DNA from: Anaerolineae bacterium
GTDB lineage: Bacteria > Chloroflexota > Anaerolineae > Promineifilales > Promineifilaceae
DNA: 64,000 bases
NCBI GenBank assembly: GCA_023954475.1
Contig: JAMLHW010000011.1
Span: forward strand, 1-64,000
Direction: 5' to 3'
Part shown: positions 20,001 to 26,478 of the stretch, one piece after another
Numbering within the stretch: position 1 is the first letter of the stretch
Layout of the letters: each line of letters starts with the position of its first letter
Translations under genes and position numbers: made by a program
Notes under the pieces: model-generated
What the model saw: the letters and a program-made list of their open reading frames with translations, nothing else
Databases searched by the model: none
What the model was told of the DNA's origin: nothing

Positions 20001-21061
20001 TGACACCCTTGCCGGAATGCGCGGATGTGGCTGTGGTAGCCGGATGGAATATGGTGTCGCTGCCGGTACTGCCGGTGGATGCCACTGTCGCAACCTTGTT
20101 CCCCAATGCGACGTCCCCGGCGTACGCTTATCAGAACGGCTATGTCGAAGTGTCGGTGCTGGAATTAGGGCAGAGCTACTGGCTCAAGTTCGATGCAGAT
20201 GAGACGGTTTCTGTCTGCGGCCAAAGTGCGCCGGTCAGCAACAGTATCGCTGTCAGCGCCGGCTGGAACATGATCGGCATCTACGATAGCAGCGTCGCCG
20301 TGGGCGACATCACTGCCTCGGCAGGCATCACGATTGAGTCGCCGTTCTACGGCTACACCGGCGGGTATGTGGTCGCAACCGATCTGGAACCGGGACAGGG
20401 GTATTGGGTCAAGGTTTCGGCCGATGGTACCCTATCATGGCCCGCTGCCCTGGCCGCACCGGTCAGTCGCAGCGGCGGCATGGCGCCGGAGCAAGGCGGC
20501 GTGTGTACGCCTGACTGGTCGGCCGAGATCACCGTTACCGATACCGGCGGTGGGTTGCAGCGCCTGCAAATCGGCGTCGCCCCCGGCACCACACCGGCTT
20601 ACGATCCCGGCTGTGACACGTTGGCACCGCCGCCACCGCCCGGCGGTGCATTCGATGCCCGGCTCCAGACAACCACCGAAGATGTGCTGGCTGACTACCA
20701 GGGCACACCCGGTACGTGGATCGTTGCGTTTGATGCCGGTACCGGCGCTGATCCGATTAGCCTGGCCTGGGACCCGTCTGCATTGCCCAACAACGCAGAC
20801 GGTTATTACATCCAGGATCGGTTGGGAGGCATATTGCTGCGTGTCAATATGGCGGAGGCCAACAGTGTGACGGTGACGCTGCCGTTGAGCGACCTGGAGA
20901 TCGTCTACGAAGGCCCGACCGCTGTCACGCTGGCTTCGGTGCAAGCCGCCGGCTTTGACGCACCTGATGCGGCTTTGGTCTGGCAGGTGACGGCGTTGGC
21001 TGCGCTGCTGGGTGTCACATTGCTCTTGATGTGGCGGCGGCGCGAATGGCTTGTGCGGTAA
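16799..21061 (+). CDS. Giant LamG surface protein, C-terminal part with membrane anchor
   Basis: Last third of the split gene; sense sequence begins about 17010 (LTVSAVRDG), and the nominal TTG start at 16799 is in the out-of-frame overlap. It carries a LamG domain (about 17090-17690), Ig-like/cadherin-like segments (DTTPPTVSLL, AYDRVGNVAYG), another LamG domain (about 18580-19170), more Ig-like sheets, two copies of a GWNMVSLP/GWNMIGIY module common on surface proteins of Chloroflexota and Bacteroidota, and a C-terminal hydrophobic helix (WQVTALAALLGVTLLLMW) followed by RRREWLVR. That end is the layout of a stop-transfer anchor with a cytoplasmic basic tail. The product, if intact, would be a membrane-held adhesin-like filament. 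A strong hairpin follows the stop. Confidence 0.75.
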   Translation: MPTPPVRSWARRRCARAPTSPWAAPPSPPPPPTRRTSTSPWAGSRSRSVRWTPLRPPPPSASRSPSATSRPLTVSAVRDGAAVVLGSVTVDGANPSADSQTFTSGGDAVTLNWTMGATELAPNPKPGTRGQIGNTAFFDGAGRITLPVTAPVNALTSDFTLLAWIRPETVIGQHTIAASGQTASANGISLSVNDGHLALSKHDATLLAATSSIKPDQWQHVAVVFDSAFDAHFYVNGVFVETETSATAAQANSDDPFFIGATELAGVLANPWLGEIDEFAVYQRSLTADEIRGTYLRELRWYRDTYRAAIIIDTTPPTVSLLSQPGYRPLAPTLLGVTATDNNGVALVEIGVQAPGETVFTWRYAPPCQAEVGRLNPLNSGAAWCPTFAPAIAGQHAVQVRAYDRVGNVAYGPVITLTVDDQPPTAASGYSNTRLSATPLPNRTLAWAVTLSGTISDPPVGAVAGSGVATDTVTVELIHIKSGELLGSTAQTAVVSGGTWSIDYVTSGKRPSGAYSVRVAVADAVGNALAPTVVGTVRLDARPPSSDLYVRPRGDGNNGVGGFGRTNAATYPDTWLSGYLTQSVTLYGTTSEFPVWGGALARFSFEESSPPFYNGSALTDGQHLTCATCPSSVNGAFGKRLYLPSGDVLTVITDTAEIDALQTLSIAFWWMQDSPLPFGTATLVALDGKGVVQLAPDRAQFSLTIDGVPQTITVPNPVPEGQWTHIAATYDGVTMRLYENGVEVAALAVSGAVAAGTGLQVGDLAYGADGFFDELVIHDRALTAQEVEALADPTPVGIGAVELWLEKAPLGGLPDPEAWTSATVTTGGGVAMWEYTLPTDLEGYYFIHVRSSDLNGNVGNPVTPWHDVIDMVAPRIQFEAVSIGLGAATQTQYTFTIDDFVLDPATVTHPCHPTELVYDVYDLPGQALDGAVYRITGTCRIYDPSQGLNPPPGTVAACDAVGHCGSDTQDPIFGESANVAIATPMRFETLPLTTTIPITGGVFGYLEPVNTLTVTANAALIAVLDIGGVYLDTWSADWSPTATGPYTLAAVAQLAGGTLLTDTIQVTLTPLPECADVAVVAGWNMVSLPVLPVDATVATLFPNATSPAYAYQNGYVEVSVLELGQSYWLKFDADETVSVCGQSAPVSNSIAVSAGWNMIGIYDSSVAVGDITASAGITIESPFYGYTGGYVVATDLEPGQGYWVKVSADGTLSWPAALAAPVSRSGGMAPEQGGVCTPDWSAEITVTDTGGGLQRLQIGVAPGTTPAYDPGCDTLAPPPPPGGAFDARLQTTTEDVLADYQGTPGTWIVAFDAGTGADPISLAWDPSALPNNADGYYIQDRLGGILLRVNMAEANSVTVTLPLSDLEIVYEGPTAVTLASVQAAGFDAPDAALVWQVTALAALLGVTLLLMWRRREWLVR

Positions 21062-21066
21062 CGAAA

Positions 21067-21125
21067 CTAGATTGAGCATCGGCCGAATCAGTGCGCATGT
21101 TTGTGCTGATTCGGCCGGTTTCTAG
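21067..21125 (+). terminator. Strong hairpin terminator after the giant gene
   Basis: Perfect 12-bp stem CGGCCGAATCAG (21080-21091) with CTGATTCGGCCG (21106-21117), 14-nt loop, and an outer CTAGA/TCTAG pair at 21067-21071 and 21121-21125. The left arm incorporates a TCGGCCGA palindrome. Only a short T run (GTTTCT) follows. Confidence 0.6.
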
Positions 21126-21237
21126 ACTAAGCTGACCCTCAATCTCGGCTTCGCATAGCCACCATACCACCCGACTCTAAATCAACCCCTTATAATGGTT
21201 GCAAACAATTTCCAACCTCATCGACAAAAAAATGCTC

Positions 21238-22509
21238 CTACAATACTTCATGCCACACTACATAGTCTTGCGCAGCTTCTTCAGGGCGTTTCCAGAATAG
21301 ACGCCGCTTCAGTATATTGGTTCGCGTAAGAGCCTGTGCTGCTGCCTGTCCGTCACGATAGTACAATCGCGCAAAATCCGTCTCCGGTCGTTCCCCCGCG
21401 CCCCTTGTCACGAGGTCTGCCAGTCTGGTGTTTATTTTGCGCTGCCTGCCGCGTGCGCAGGTTTGCAGTTTCGTTGTGTAGCTATTGGGTAATTGCCGTG
21501 CAGCGTAATGCTGGCCACATTTGCCGTGCCTGCCGCGATGGTCGACAAAGTGAAAGACGGCGTTACCGTGCGCATAGGCGTCATTTTCGGCCGAATCACT
21601 CCCCCACCCTGCTCCAATCGTGAAGTTACGCTTGCGGCCGATGCCCGCCTGTTGTTCGTAGTGGGCTTGCGTTCGAGCTGGCACACCTGTCACTTGCTCA
21701 ATTGCAGCACGGGAGACTGGCTGACCTGCTGGGCGTCCGGCGTGGAATGCAGCGTAAAACAACGCCCGTGCTTGTCCGATTGAGCCTGTCAGGCCTGCCA
21801 GCGGTAACATCACAGCCCGATTTTGTAACCGCGCAATGCCGAGATTGGCAGCAACGCGTGCTGCGCCAAAGATCCACAATCGCCCCTGGTCATCCCGATC
21901 CCAGAAAACGCTTTTTCCCTGGCCCAAGATCTGTCGCAACCGTCTTCGGCCGAAGAGTGCTACAGACAGTGGATCAGATTGCCCCTTAACTCTTCCTTTA
22001 TGGTGAGCTTCTTTCTTGACAAATGCTCGCTGTATCGCATCCATGGCAATCCAGCCGCGTCCATCACGATCCAGGTACCGACACAAAAGCCACACGCGGC
22101 CCACAGCAACCTGTTCATTCTTGAGTATGGCATTGAGCAATGTCGGATATGCTTTTATAGTGGTAGGTGGTGGAAAAGATTGTTTTATTACTATGCGAAG
22201 TTTTTTTGATTCAGAACGTATCGCACCCTGTAAATTACCACCAGAAGACCTGCGCAAGATAGCCGTCATCCGCGCGCTGTCCCAGCCCAAATGCGCCGGT
22301 AACTTGCTGTCTTTTGCCCTGGACAGAGGTGTATCGAGGTGCCGGCCTACAGCACTCTGCCGGTGCCGCACTTGAGCCCGCAGACTAAGCAAACGCTCGT
22401 TGGCAGCCAGTAACGAGGCGCTCGGATCGGCTACCGGCAAACTATCGCGCTGAATTGCGTCAGCCTGTGGCGTGTTGACACCTTTGGCTGGCTGTGCTAT
22501 GCTTTTCAT
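21238..22509 (-). CDS. Putative plasmid-type replication initiator (two winged-helix segments)
   Basis: Protein of 423 residues read from ATG 22509. Two segments look like winged-helix DNA-binding folds: one around VGRVWLLCRYLDRDGRGWIA with following AIQRAFV, and one around ALFYAAFHAGRPAG with SRAAIEQVTGVPARTQ. Paired winged helices are typical of iteron-plasmid Rep proteins, and similar proteins recur in Chloroflexota, but I cannot name a family with certainty. The C terminus is basic. The 68-codon upstream extension to 22713 is rejected: it has no recognisable sequence and is covered in antisense by a small RNA gene whose promoter lies inside this gene's 5' end. Position beside partition genes and an antirepressor supports a replication or element-maintenance role. 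A phage or regulator origin remains possible. Confidence 0.5.
   Translation of the reverse strand: MKSIAQPAKGVNTPQADAIQRDSLPVADPSASLLAANERLLSLRAQVRHRQSAVGRHLDTPLSRAKDSKLPAHLGWDSARMTAILRRSSGGNLQGAIRSESKKLRIVIKQSFPPPTTIKAYPTLLNAILKNEQVAVGRVWLLCRYLDRDGRGWIAMDAIQRAFVKKEAHHKGRVKGQSDPLSVALFGRRRLRQILGQGKSVFWDRDDQGRLWIFGAARVAANLGIARLQNRAVMLPLAGLTGSIGQARALFYAAFHAGRPAGQPVSRAAIEQVTGVPARTQAHYEQQAGIGRKRNFTIGAGWGSDSAENDAYAHGNAVFHFVDHRGRHGKCGQHYAARQLPNSYTTKLQTCARGRQRKINTRLADLVTRGAGERPETDFARLYYRDGQAAAQALTRTNILKRRLFWKRPEEAAQDYVVWHEVL
22475..22503 (+). promoter_or_regulatory. Sigma70 promoter of small RNA 1
   Basis: TTGACA (22475-22480), 17-bp spacer, TATGCT (22498-22503). It lies within the first codons of the minus-strand putative rep gene. 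Expected start is about 22510. Confidence 0.7.
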
Positions 22510-22655
22510 GGTTATACTAGCCTGTTGGAGACACAAAATCCCCTCCCCATACGGGGCCGTCTGCGCCAGTGCTCGCAACACTGGCCAGGCGCGAACAGGC
22601 TCTAAAGTTTTGTCGCAATTTGGGCCGGATGTGTACAGACATCCGGCCTTTTGCG
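22510..22655 (+). ncRNA. C-rich structured small RNA, copy 1 of 3
   Basis: A closing stem pairs AGCCTGTT (22519-22526) with AACAGGCT (22594-22601). Inside are AAAATCCCCTCCCC, a CCCC/GGGG hairpin (22545-22556) with an ATAC loop, and a 7-bp hairpin GCCAGTG/CACTGGC (22565-22585). ACAAAA (22533-22538) can also pair with TTTTGT (22608-22613), which would make a pseudoknot. An intrinsic terminator follows: GGCCGGATGT/ACATCCGGCC (22623-22648, perfect 10 bp) then TTTTGC. No ORF or Shine-Dalgarno is apparent. Copies 2 and 3 keep the layout but change the stem sequences, strong evidence that the structure is selected. It is complementary to the leader of the divergent putative rep gene. Confidence 0.75.
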
Positions 22656-22719
22656 TTTCAGGCAGTTGACAAGACACCTGTATGCCAGGCGCTTCGCTGC
22701 AAATCGCACACAACTACCC

Positions 22720-22756
22720 TCATCTGGACAGGAATTGAAGATTCACGTCCAGATGA
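22720..22756. repeat. 37-bp near-perfect inverted repeat between small RNAs 1 and 2
   Basis: TCATCTGGAC (22720-22729) is the exact complement of GTCCAGATGA (22747-22756), with an inner GAAT/ATTC pair (22732-22735, 22741-22744). It has no T run, so it is more likely a protein-binding site or RNA element in the leader of the minus-strand rep-like gene than a terminator. Confidence 0.5.
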
Positions 22757-22772
22757 CGATGTTTGGTCACTA

Positions 22773-22801
22773 TTGATTACGGCGCACAATTCTGCTATGC
22801 T
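22773..22801 (+). promoter_or_regulatory. Sigma70 promoter of small RNA 2
   Basis: TTGATT (22773-22778), 17-bp spacer, TATGCT (22796-22801): the same -10 and spacing as copy 1. Start about 22807. Confidence 0.7.
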
Positions 22802-22806
22802 TAGTC

Positions 22807-22950
22807 AAACGCGGCTCAGGGGTGCAAACAAAACCCCTCCCTCAACAGGGATGCTACAGTTGATGTAAGCGCACTGACTGTAGCGCGACGGTATGCGTTT
22901 AGAACACAGCAGCAAAGGCTAGATGTTTGGCGACAGGCTAGCCTTTTTGC
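22807..22950 (+). ncRNA. C-rich structured small RNA, copy 2 of 3
   Basis: Closing stem AAACGC (22807-22812) with GCGTTT (22895-22900); conserved ACAAAACCCCTCCC; small CCC/GGG hairpin (22839-22850); 8-bp hairpin GCTACAGT/ACTGTAGC (22853-22884); terminator AAAGGCTAG/CTAGCCTTT (22914-22946, perfect 9 bp) then TTGCTTTT. CAAACA (22825-22830) complements TGTTTG (22924-22929) in the terminator loop, a possible tertiary contact. Except for the A-rich/C-rich block and the TTTTGC tail, the primary sequence differs from copy 1. Confidence 0.75.
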
Positions 22951-23061
22951 TTTTCAGGGCACTGACTGTTACTGCAACTACTCAGCAACCTGATTTCATC
23001 GGCCGATTTCCCAGGGTACAACCCATAGCGACAGACGAAAGCGGATTTCCGAGCTGATGCA

Positions 23062-23090
23062 TTGACATCGCGATCTACCTATGTTATCCT
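23062..23090 (+). promoter_or_regulatory. Sigma70 promoter of small RNA 3
   Basis: TTGACA (23062-23067), 17-bp spacer, TATCCT (23085-23090). Start about 23097. Confidence 0.7.
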
Positions 23091-23096
23091 TTGCTT

Positions 23097-23243
23097 GAAC
23101 GCAATTGGCGTGAGGCAAAAAAACACCCCTCCCTAAAATCGGGGACAATCGGTATTAGTGTTCCCGCACCTGTACCGATGACGCAAATTGAGTTTAGATA
23201 TCCGAAGCGATTAAAGCTGGTGTTCCCGCACCGGCTTTTTTGC
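23097..23243 (+). ncRNA. C-rich structured small RNA, copy 3 of 3
   Basis: Closing stem CAATTGGCGT (23102-23111) with ACGCAAATTG (23181-23190), nine pairs and one G-A mismatch; conserved CACCCCTCCC; CCC/GGG hairpin (23131-23143); 7-bp hairpin ATCGGTA/TACCGAT (23148-23179) with an inner GTG/CAC; terminator AAAGCTGGTG/CACCGGCTTT (23213-23238, one G-U) then TTTGC. Spacing from copy 2 is about 290 bp, as between copies 1 and 2. Confidence 0.75.
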
Positions 23244-23354
23244 TTAATGGTGTCTGTCCCTGTGGACTACAAACACCGAATGCTGCCTTCCAGTTGTCTG
23301 AACTGCAGCGGTCGATCTTTCTCTCCACATCCCCAGCACAGCAAGCGACAGCGA

Positions 23355-24836
23355 TCAAACCGACCAAGTAGCCAAATCGTCGTCAACCTGTTTTAGATCG
23401 AGTAGCCGGATACCAAGAGACTGCCAGCGCCGTGAACGACTGGCCCGGTTCTCTAGAATCCGATGAGCCTGCTTCTCTGCATCGGCTGACCAGCCCTGCG
23501 CAGAAAACAGAACAAAATAGACATTCCACGGTTCGTCGTCTTTTGGTAACAGCGTCGCCGTTTTCTGTACCAGTTCCTCTATGGCGGTAGGCCCCTGCGC
23601 ATCTTCCCAGTAGCAGTCACCAAGTACGAGCGTGTTGTCCACATCGTTTATTCCCACAACGTCGATCGTCGTGCTTCGCGTCCATTCACTGCCGACTTCA
23701 TCAATACGGAGTCCGAGATCTCCAGTGGCGCTACTCATCAATAACCAGTCGCGACACAGTTCTTGCCATGTGTTGGCGGCAATGAAACTGGGAAGCTCGC
23801 GCTCAATGAGTTCCAGCACCGACTGCACCTGCCCTAGAGCCAGCTTCGACTGATATGCCGATAAGAAACGATAAAAGAAGCGCAAGTACGGATCGGTCAA
23901 GAAGTAGCGACCACGTCGGGAATCTGTTCCGCGCTGCGAAATGGGAACGCGTCTTTCCACAAATCCCGTATCGCGCAATACGCTGAGATAAAAAGATGCC
24001 TTGCTGCTGGACATACCGGCGCGCTTGGCAATGTCGCCCAGTGCTTGATGCCCGTCAGCGACAGCACGCATCAGGCCAACATAGTTGTGCAAATCAGTGA
24101 TGAAATCTTGCAGCAGGATACGTGACTCGTCAATCATCCAGGCGTAGGCCGGCAAAATATTCTGACGCAAATTGTCCATGACGCCGCGTTGCAGGTTGAC
24201 ACGCTCCCAATATGCGGGCACACCGCCCCACATGGCGTACATCGAAACACGCTCAGCCGGACTATAACCCGGAAAGTAATCTTTTGTGGCGCCATATGGC
24301 AGCGGCGGTAGCATCATTTGAGCGGTGGCACGTCCATAGAGCGGTGCTTCATAGTCAATCAGATGGCGATAGATTTGTCCCATCTGCGAGCCGGAGAGCG
24401 CCAACATCAAATTAGAGTTGCTCAGCCAGCGATCCCATGCTTTTTGCAAAATACCGACAAGATCAGGATTGACATCGATGAGGTAGGTCACCTCATCGAT
24501 GAAGAGAGCAATCCGGCGCTCTTGCGCATGAAAAGCCAACTGCCGAAAAGCTTGCTCCCACGTCGTGTAAGTGAAATCTGGAGGAATCTCGGCTTCAGGA
24601 TCAACATAAGCCATTAAGGCGTGTGTGAATGAGCGCAGTTGGGTTAGTGCCGAAGCAGGCTCGGCAACCCAATACAAACCACTATGCGGCTGCTGTTGCA
24701 GCCAATGGGTAAGCAAACGGGTCTTGCCGACACGACGCCGACCGTATAGAATAAGTAATGTCGCTCTTGATGAATCCCAAAGATTGTCTAGAACTTCTAG
24801 CTCTCGACTGCGACCGACAAAGTTCGCTCGGTACAT
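23355..24836 (-). CDS. Archaeal-type AAA ATPase with DUF234 C-terminal domain
   Basis: 493 residues. The N-terminal ATPase has FVGRSRELEVL, P-loop GRRRVGKT (about 32-39), Walker B ALFIDEVTYL and sensor LALSGSQMG; a winged helix follows (IAKRAGMSSSKASFYLSVLRDTG), then the DUF234 region with FLTDPYLRFFYRF and a nuclease-like C terminus (LRIDEVGSEW, TTIDVVGIN, DTLVLGDCYW pattern). The family is widespread in archaea and Chloroflexota with unknown physiological role. The restriction-endonuclease-like D-x(n)-(E/D)-x-K pattern is only partly visible. No operon partner. The gene sits in a 3.7-kb stretch without a single TCGGCCGA palindrome, so recent acquisition is possible. Confidence 0.85.
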   Translation of the reverse strand: MYRANFVGRSRELEVLDNLWDSSRATLLILYGRRRVGKTRLLTHWLQQQPHSGLYWVAEPASALTQLRSFTHALMAYVDPEAEIPPDFTYTTWEQAFRQLAFHAQERRIALFIDEVTYLIDVNPDLVGILQKAWDRWLSNSNLMLALSGSQMGQIYRHLIDYEAPLYGRATAQMMLPPLPYGATKDYFPGYSPAERVSMYAMWGGVPAYWERVNLQRGVMDNLRQNILPAYAWMIDESRILLQDFITDLHNYVGLMRAVADGHQALGDIAKRAGMSSSKASFYLSVLRDTGFVERRVPISQRGTDSRRGRYFLTDPYLRFFYRFLSAYQSKLALGQVQSVLELIERELPSFIAANTWQELCRDWLLMSSATGDLGLRIDEVGSEWTRSTTIDVVGINDVDNTLVLGDCYWEDAQGPTAIEELVQKTATLLPKDDEPWNVYFVLFSAQGWSADAEKQAHRILENRASRSRRWQSLGIRLLDLKQVDDDLATWSV

Positions 24837-25364
24837 GCCATCACCTCAGATCATAGCTGCGCATAGCCTAGTTACAACTATAATAATCGAACCCTCGGCG
24901 TTTGTCAATAGTATTGTTGTGTTGCCCCGCTCTCAATTCAAGCAATGGCAGACCGGGCTACGCTGACCCCATTGCTGAATTGTTTCAGTATGGAAGCACA
25001 AATTCGTATGACAGCCACTATAAGCACAATTTACTGCAAGTTGGGGGTTCGTAAATTGTATGGCCGATGGGCAGAGAGTGATGGTGGAGGATGCTATCTT
25101 GGGGTAGACAAAACAGCAGGTAGATGGTTTTGGCTACAGCCGCTACACTATTTCTATTTGAGCTGTTCTAACTTTTAGCTGTGCACATGAAGCAACGCGC
25201 CGGACAGGACGCAGAATAGCTTATTCAGGTGCCCATAACAGCCATTGGCATACTCCCCGGCGCGAGGAATATGCCAATACATGCCCTTTCTATTTGTTAA
25301 ATGATTGAGAACTAGCGGAAGATGCTACTCGCGAAACCTCAACCACAGTGGCCATGACAGAGCT
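24837..25364. other. 528-bp intergenic region with one hairpin
   Basis: Contains a 9-bp inverted repeat ATTGGCATA (25244-25252) with TATGCCAAT (25270-25278), which can serve as a terminator or regulatory hairpin downstream of the minus-strand CPBP gene; no T run is obvious. Short ORFs here (such as 24945-25178) show no Shine-Dalgarno or recognisable sequence. Confidence 0.3.
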
Positions 25365-26213
25365 TCAAGCCTCACTTATCTCAACCGCGGCCTGCGGATG
25401 TCGCGCTACAGCAGGAACTCCTTCTTCCTCAGGCATCAGAACGTCCGTGATCCCTGCCCCTTTGTGGAACATCGTCCGGCGGTTCAGCACGACTACGATG
25501 ACGGCAACGGCCATCCAAATGATGTTATCATAGGGTTGGGCGTCGGGGAACATAGGATTCATCAACTGGAAGTGGTACAGATAGGCGATGAGCAGACTGC
25601 CCCGGGAAACGTTGAAGAATAGCGTCAGGATGACGTAGACTGCGACAACTCCGCCGAAATAAGGGATAAAGGACCAGTTGCTCATAGGCGATCCGCTCAG
25701 CAAGAACGCGGGGATGTGCCAAGCGGCAATGGTGATGCCAATAATCAGGCCGGCCCAAATCGGGGCGAATCGGCGTTGCAGGAGCGGCAAGGCAACTCCG
25801 CGCCAGCCAAACTCTTCGATAGGGCCGAGGAACAAAGCGAGCGCCAGCGCCGGCAACAGCGCACTCCAGGTTGTAAAGGAAAACGGGTCACCGATGGTGC
25901 CCTTGATAGCGGCACCAGTGTAGACAACCGCGGGAATGCCCAGGATCAAGAACAGCCACCATTTCACCGGGGCGCGCCACAGCGTCAAACGCTTGAAGAA
26001 ACTGCCCAGACCCTCGAGTCCATAGTGACGCCAGACCAGGAACACGCCGGCGATGCCGGGCGCATACACGGCCAGGATGTAAAGCGGGTTGCTCATGCTG
26101 ATCTCGCCAAAGATGGCGACCACCTGATCGTAGAAGAAAATCAGGATTGCAGCGATTCCCCAGGTCAAGCCGAATGACAACAGCAGAAACGGGAAAAGGG
26201 TTTTCATTTTCAT
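25365..26213 (-). CDS. CPBP family intramembrane metalloprotease (CAAX protease-like)
   Basis: 282 residues with about seven membrane helices. The CPBP catalytic motif is intact: EEFGWRG (E133, E134, R138) and AWHIP (H166), which in the Rce1/abortive-infection family coordinate zinc and cleave prenylated or other membrane substrates. The substrate is unknown. The start at 26213 is chosen because GGAG lies 8 nt upstream and a hydrophobic N terminus (MKMKTLFPFLLLSFG) follows; the 36-codon extension to 26321 looks non-coding. The gene is divergent from a NarL-type kinase/regulator pair, with paired palindromes in the shared upstream region, suggesting control by that pair. Confidence 0.87.
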   Translation of the reverse strand: MKMKTLFPFLLLSFGLTWGIAAILIFFYDQVVAIFGEISMSNPLYILAVYAPGIAGVFLVWRHYGLEGLGSFFKRLTLWRAPVKWWLFLILGIPAVVYTGAAIKGTIGDPFSFTTWSALLPALALALFLGPIEEFGWRGVALPLLQRRFAPIWAGLIIGITIAAWHIPAFLLSGSPMSNWSFIPYFGGVVAVYVILTLFFNVSRGSLLIAYLYHFQLMNPMFPDAQPYDNIIWMAVAVIVVVLNRRTMFHKGAGITDVLMPEEEGVPAVARHPQAAVEISEA

Positions 26214-26413
26214 CGGATTTTCTCCTATATGATTCTGATTGTGAGACTCTCGAACGTCACCTGGACCTGCTTCTTGTGAAGATCCCGGCTTTCCCTGTAG
26301 AAGATGATGTACTTTGTTCATGATTCACTCCTTGCAATTTCTGGTCATGTGGTGATGTCACCATGATAGGGGAAACCGGCATCCGCCACATCGTCCGGGT
26401 GAACATTGTCCGC

Positions 26414-26444
26414 TTGCCCTTTTGGGCACTGCCCGAGTGGGCAA
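26414..26444. promoter_or_regulatory. Tandem palindromes between CPBP protease and kinase genes
   Basis: Two adjacent inverted repeats: TGCCC-TTTT-GGGCA (26415-26428) and TGCCC-GAGT-GGGCA (26430-26443), flanked by T and A so that the whole block reads TTGCCC...GGGCAA. The repeat-to-repeat distance is 15 bp. This is typical of a dimeric regulator binding side by side, plausibly the response regulator encoded just downstream. Confidence 0.5.
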
Positions 26445-26478
26445 TGGCAGCGATGAGTGGGAGCGATACAATAATGAG

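Noticed and set aside
22510-22713. N-terminal extension of the rep-like protein to 22713
   Set aside because: It is overlapped by the antisense small RNA and its terminator, shows no recognisable sequence, and ATG 22509 begins the plausible protein.
22475-23243. Reading the three small RNAs as CRISPR-associated, 6S or tmRNA genes
   Set aside because: No repeat-spacer array or cas gene, no long 6S-type bulged rod, and no tRNA-like ends or tag ORF.
24945-25178. 77-codon ORF between the ATPase and CPBP genes
   Set aside because: No Shine-Dalgarno, no recognisable motif, and atypical composition; treated as chance.
26422-26478. TTG start adding about 19 residues to the NarL-type kinase
   Set aside because: The codon lies inside the tandem palindromic site and has no ribosome site.
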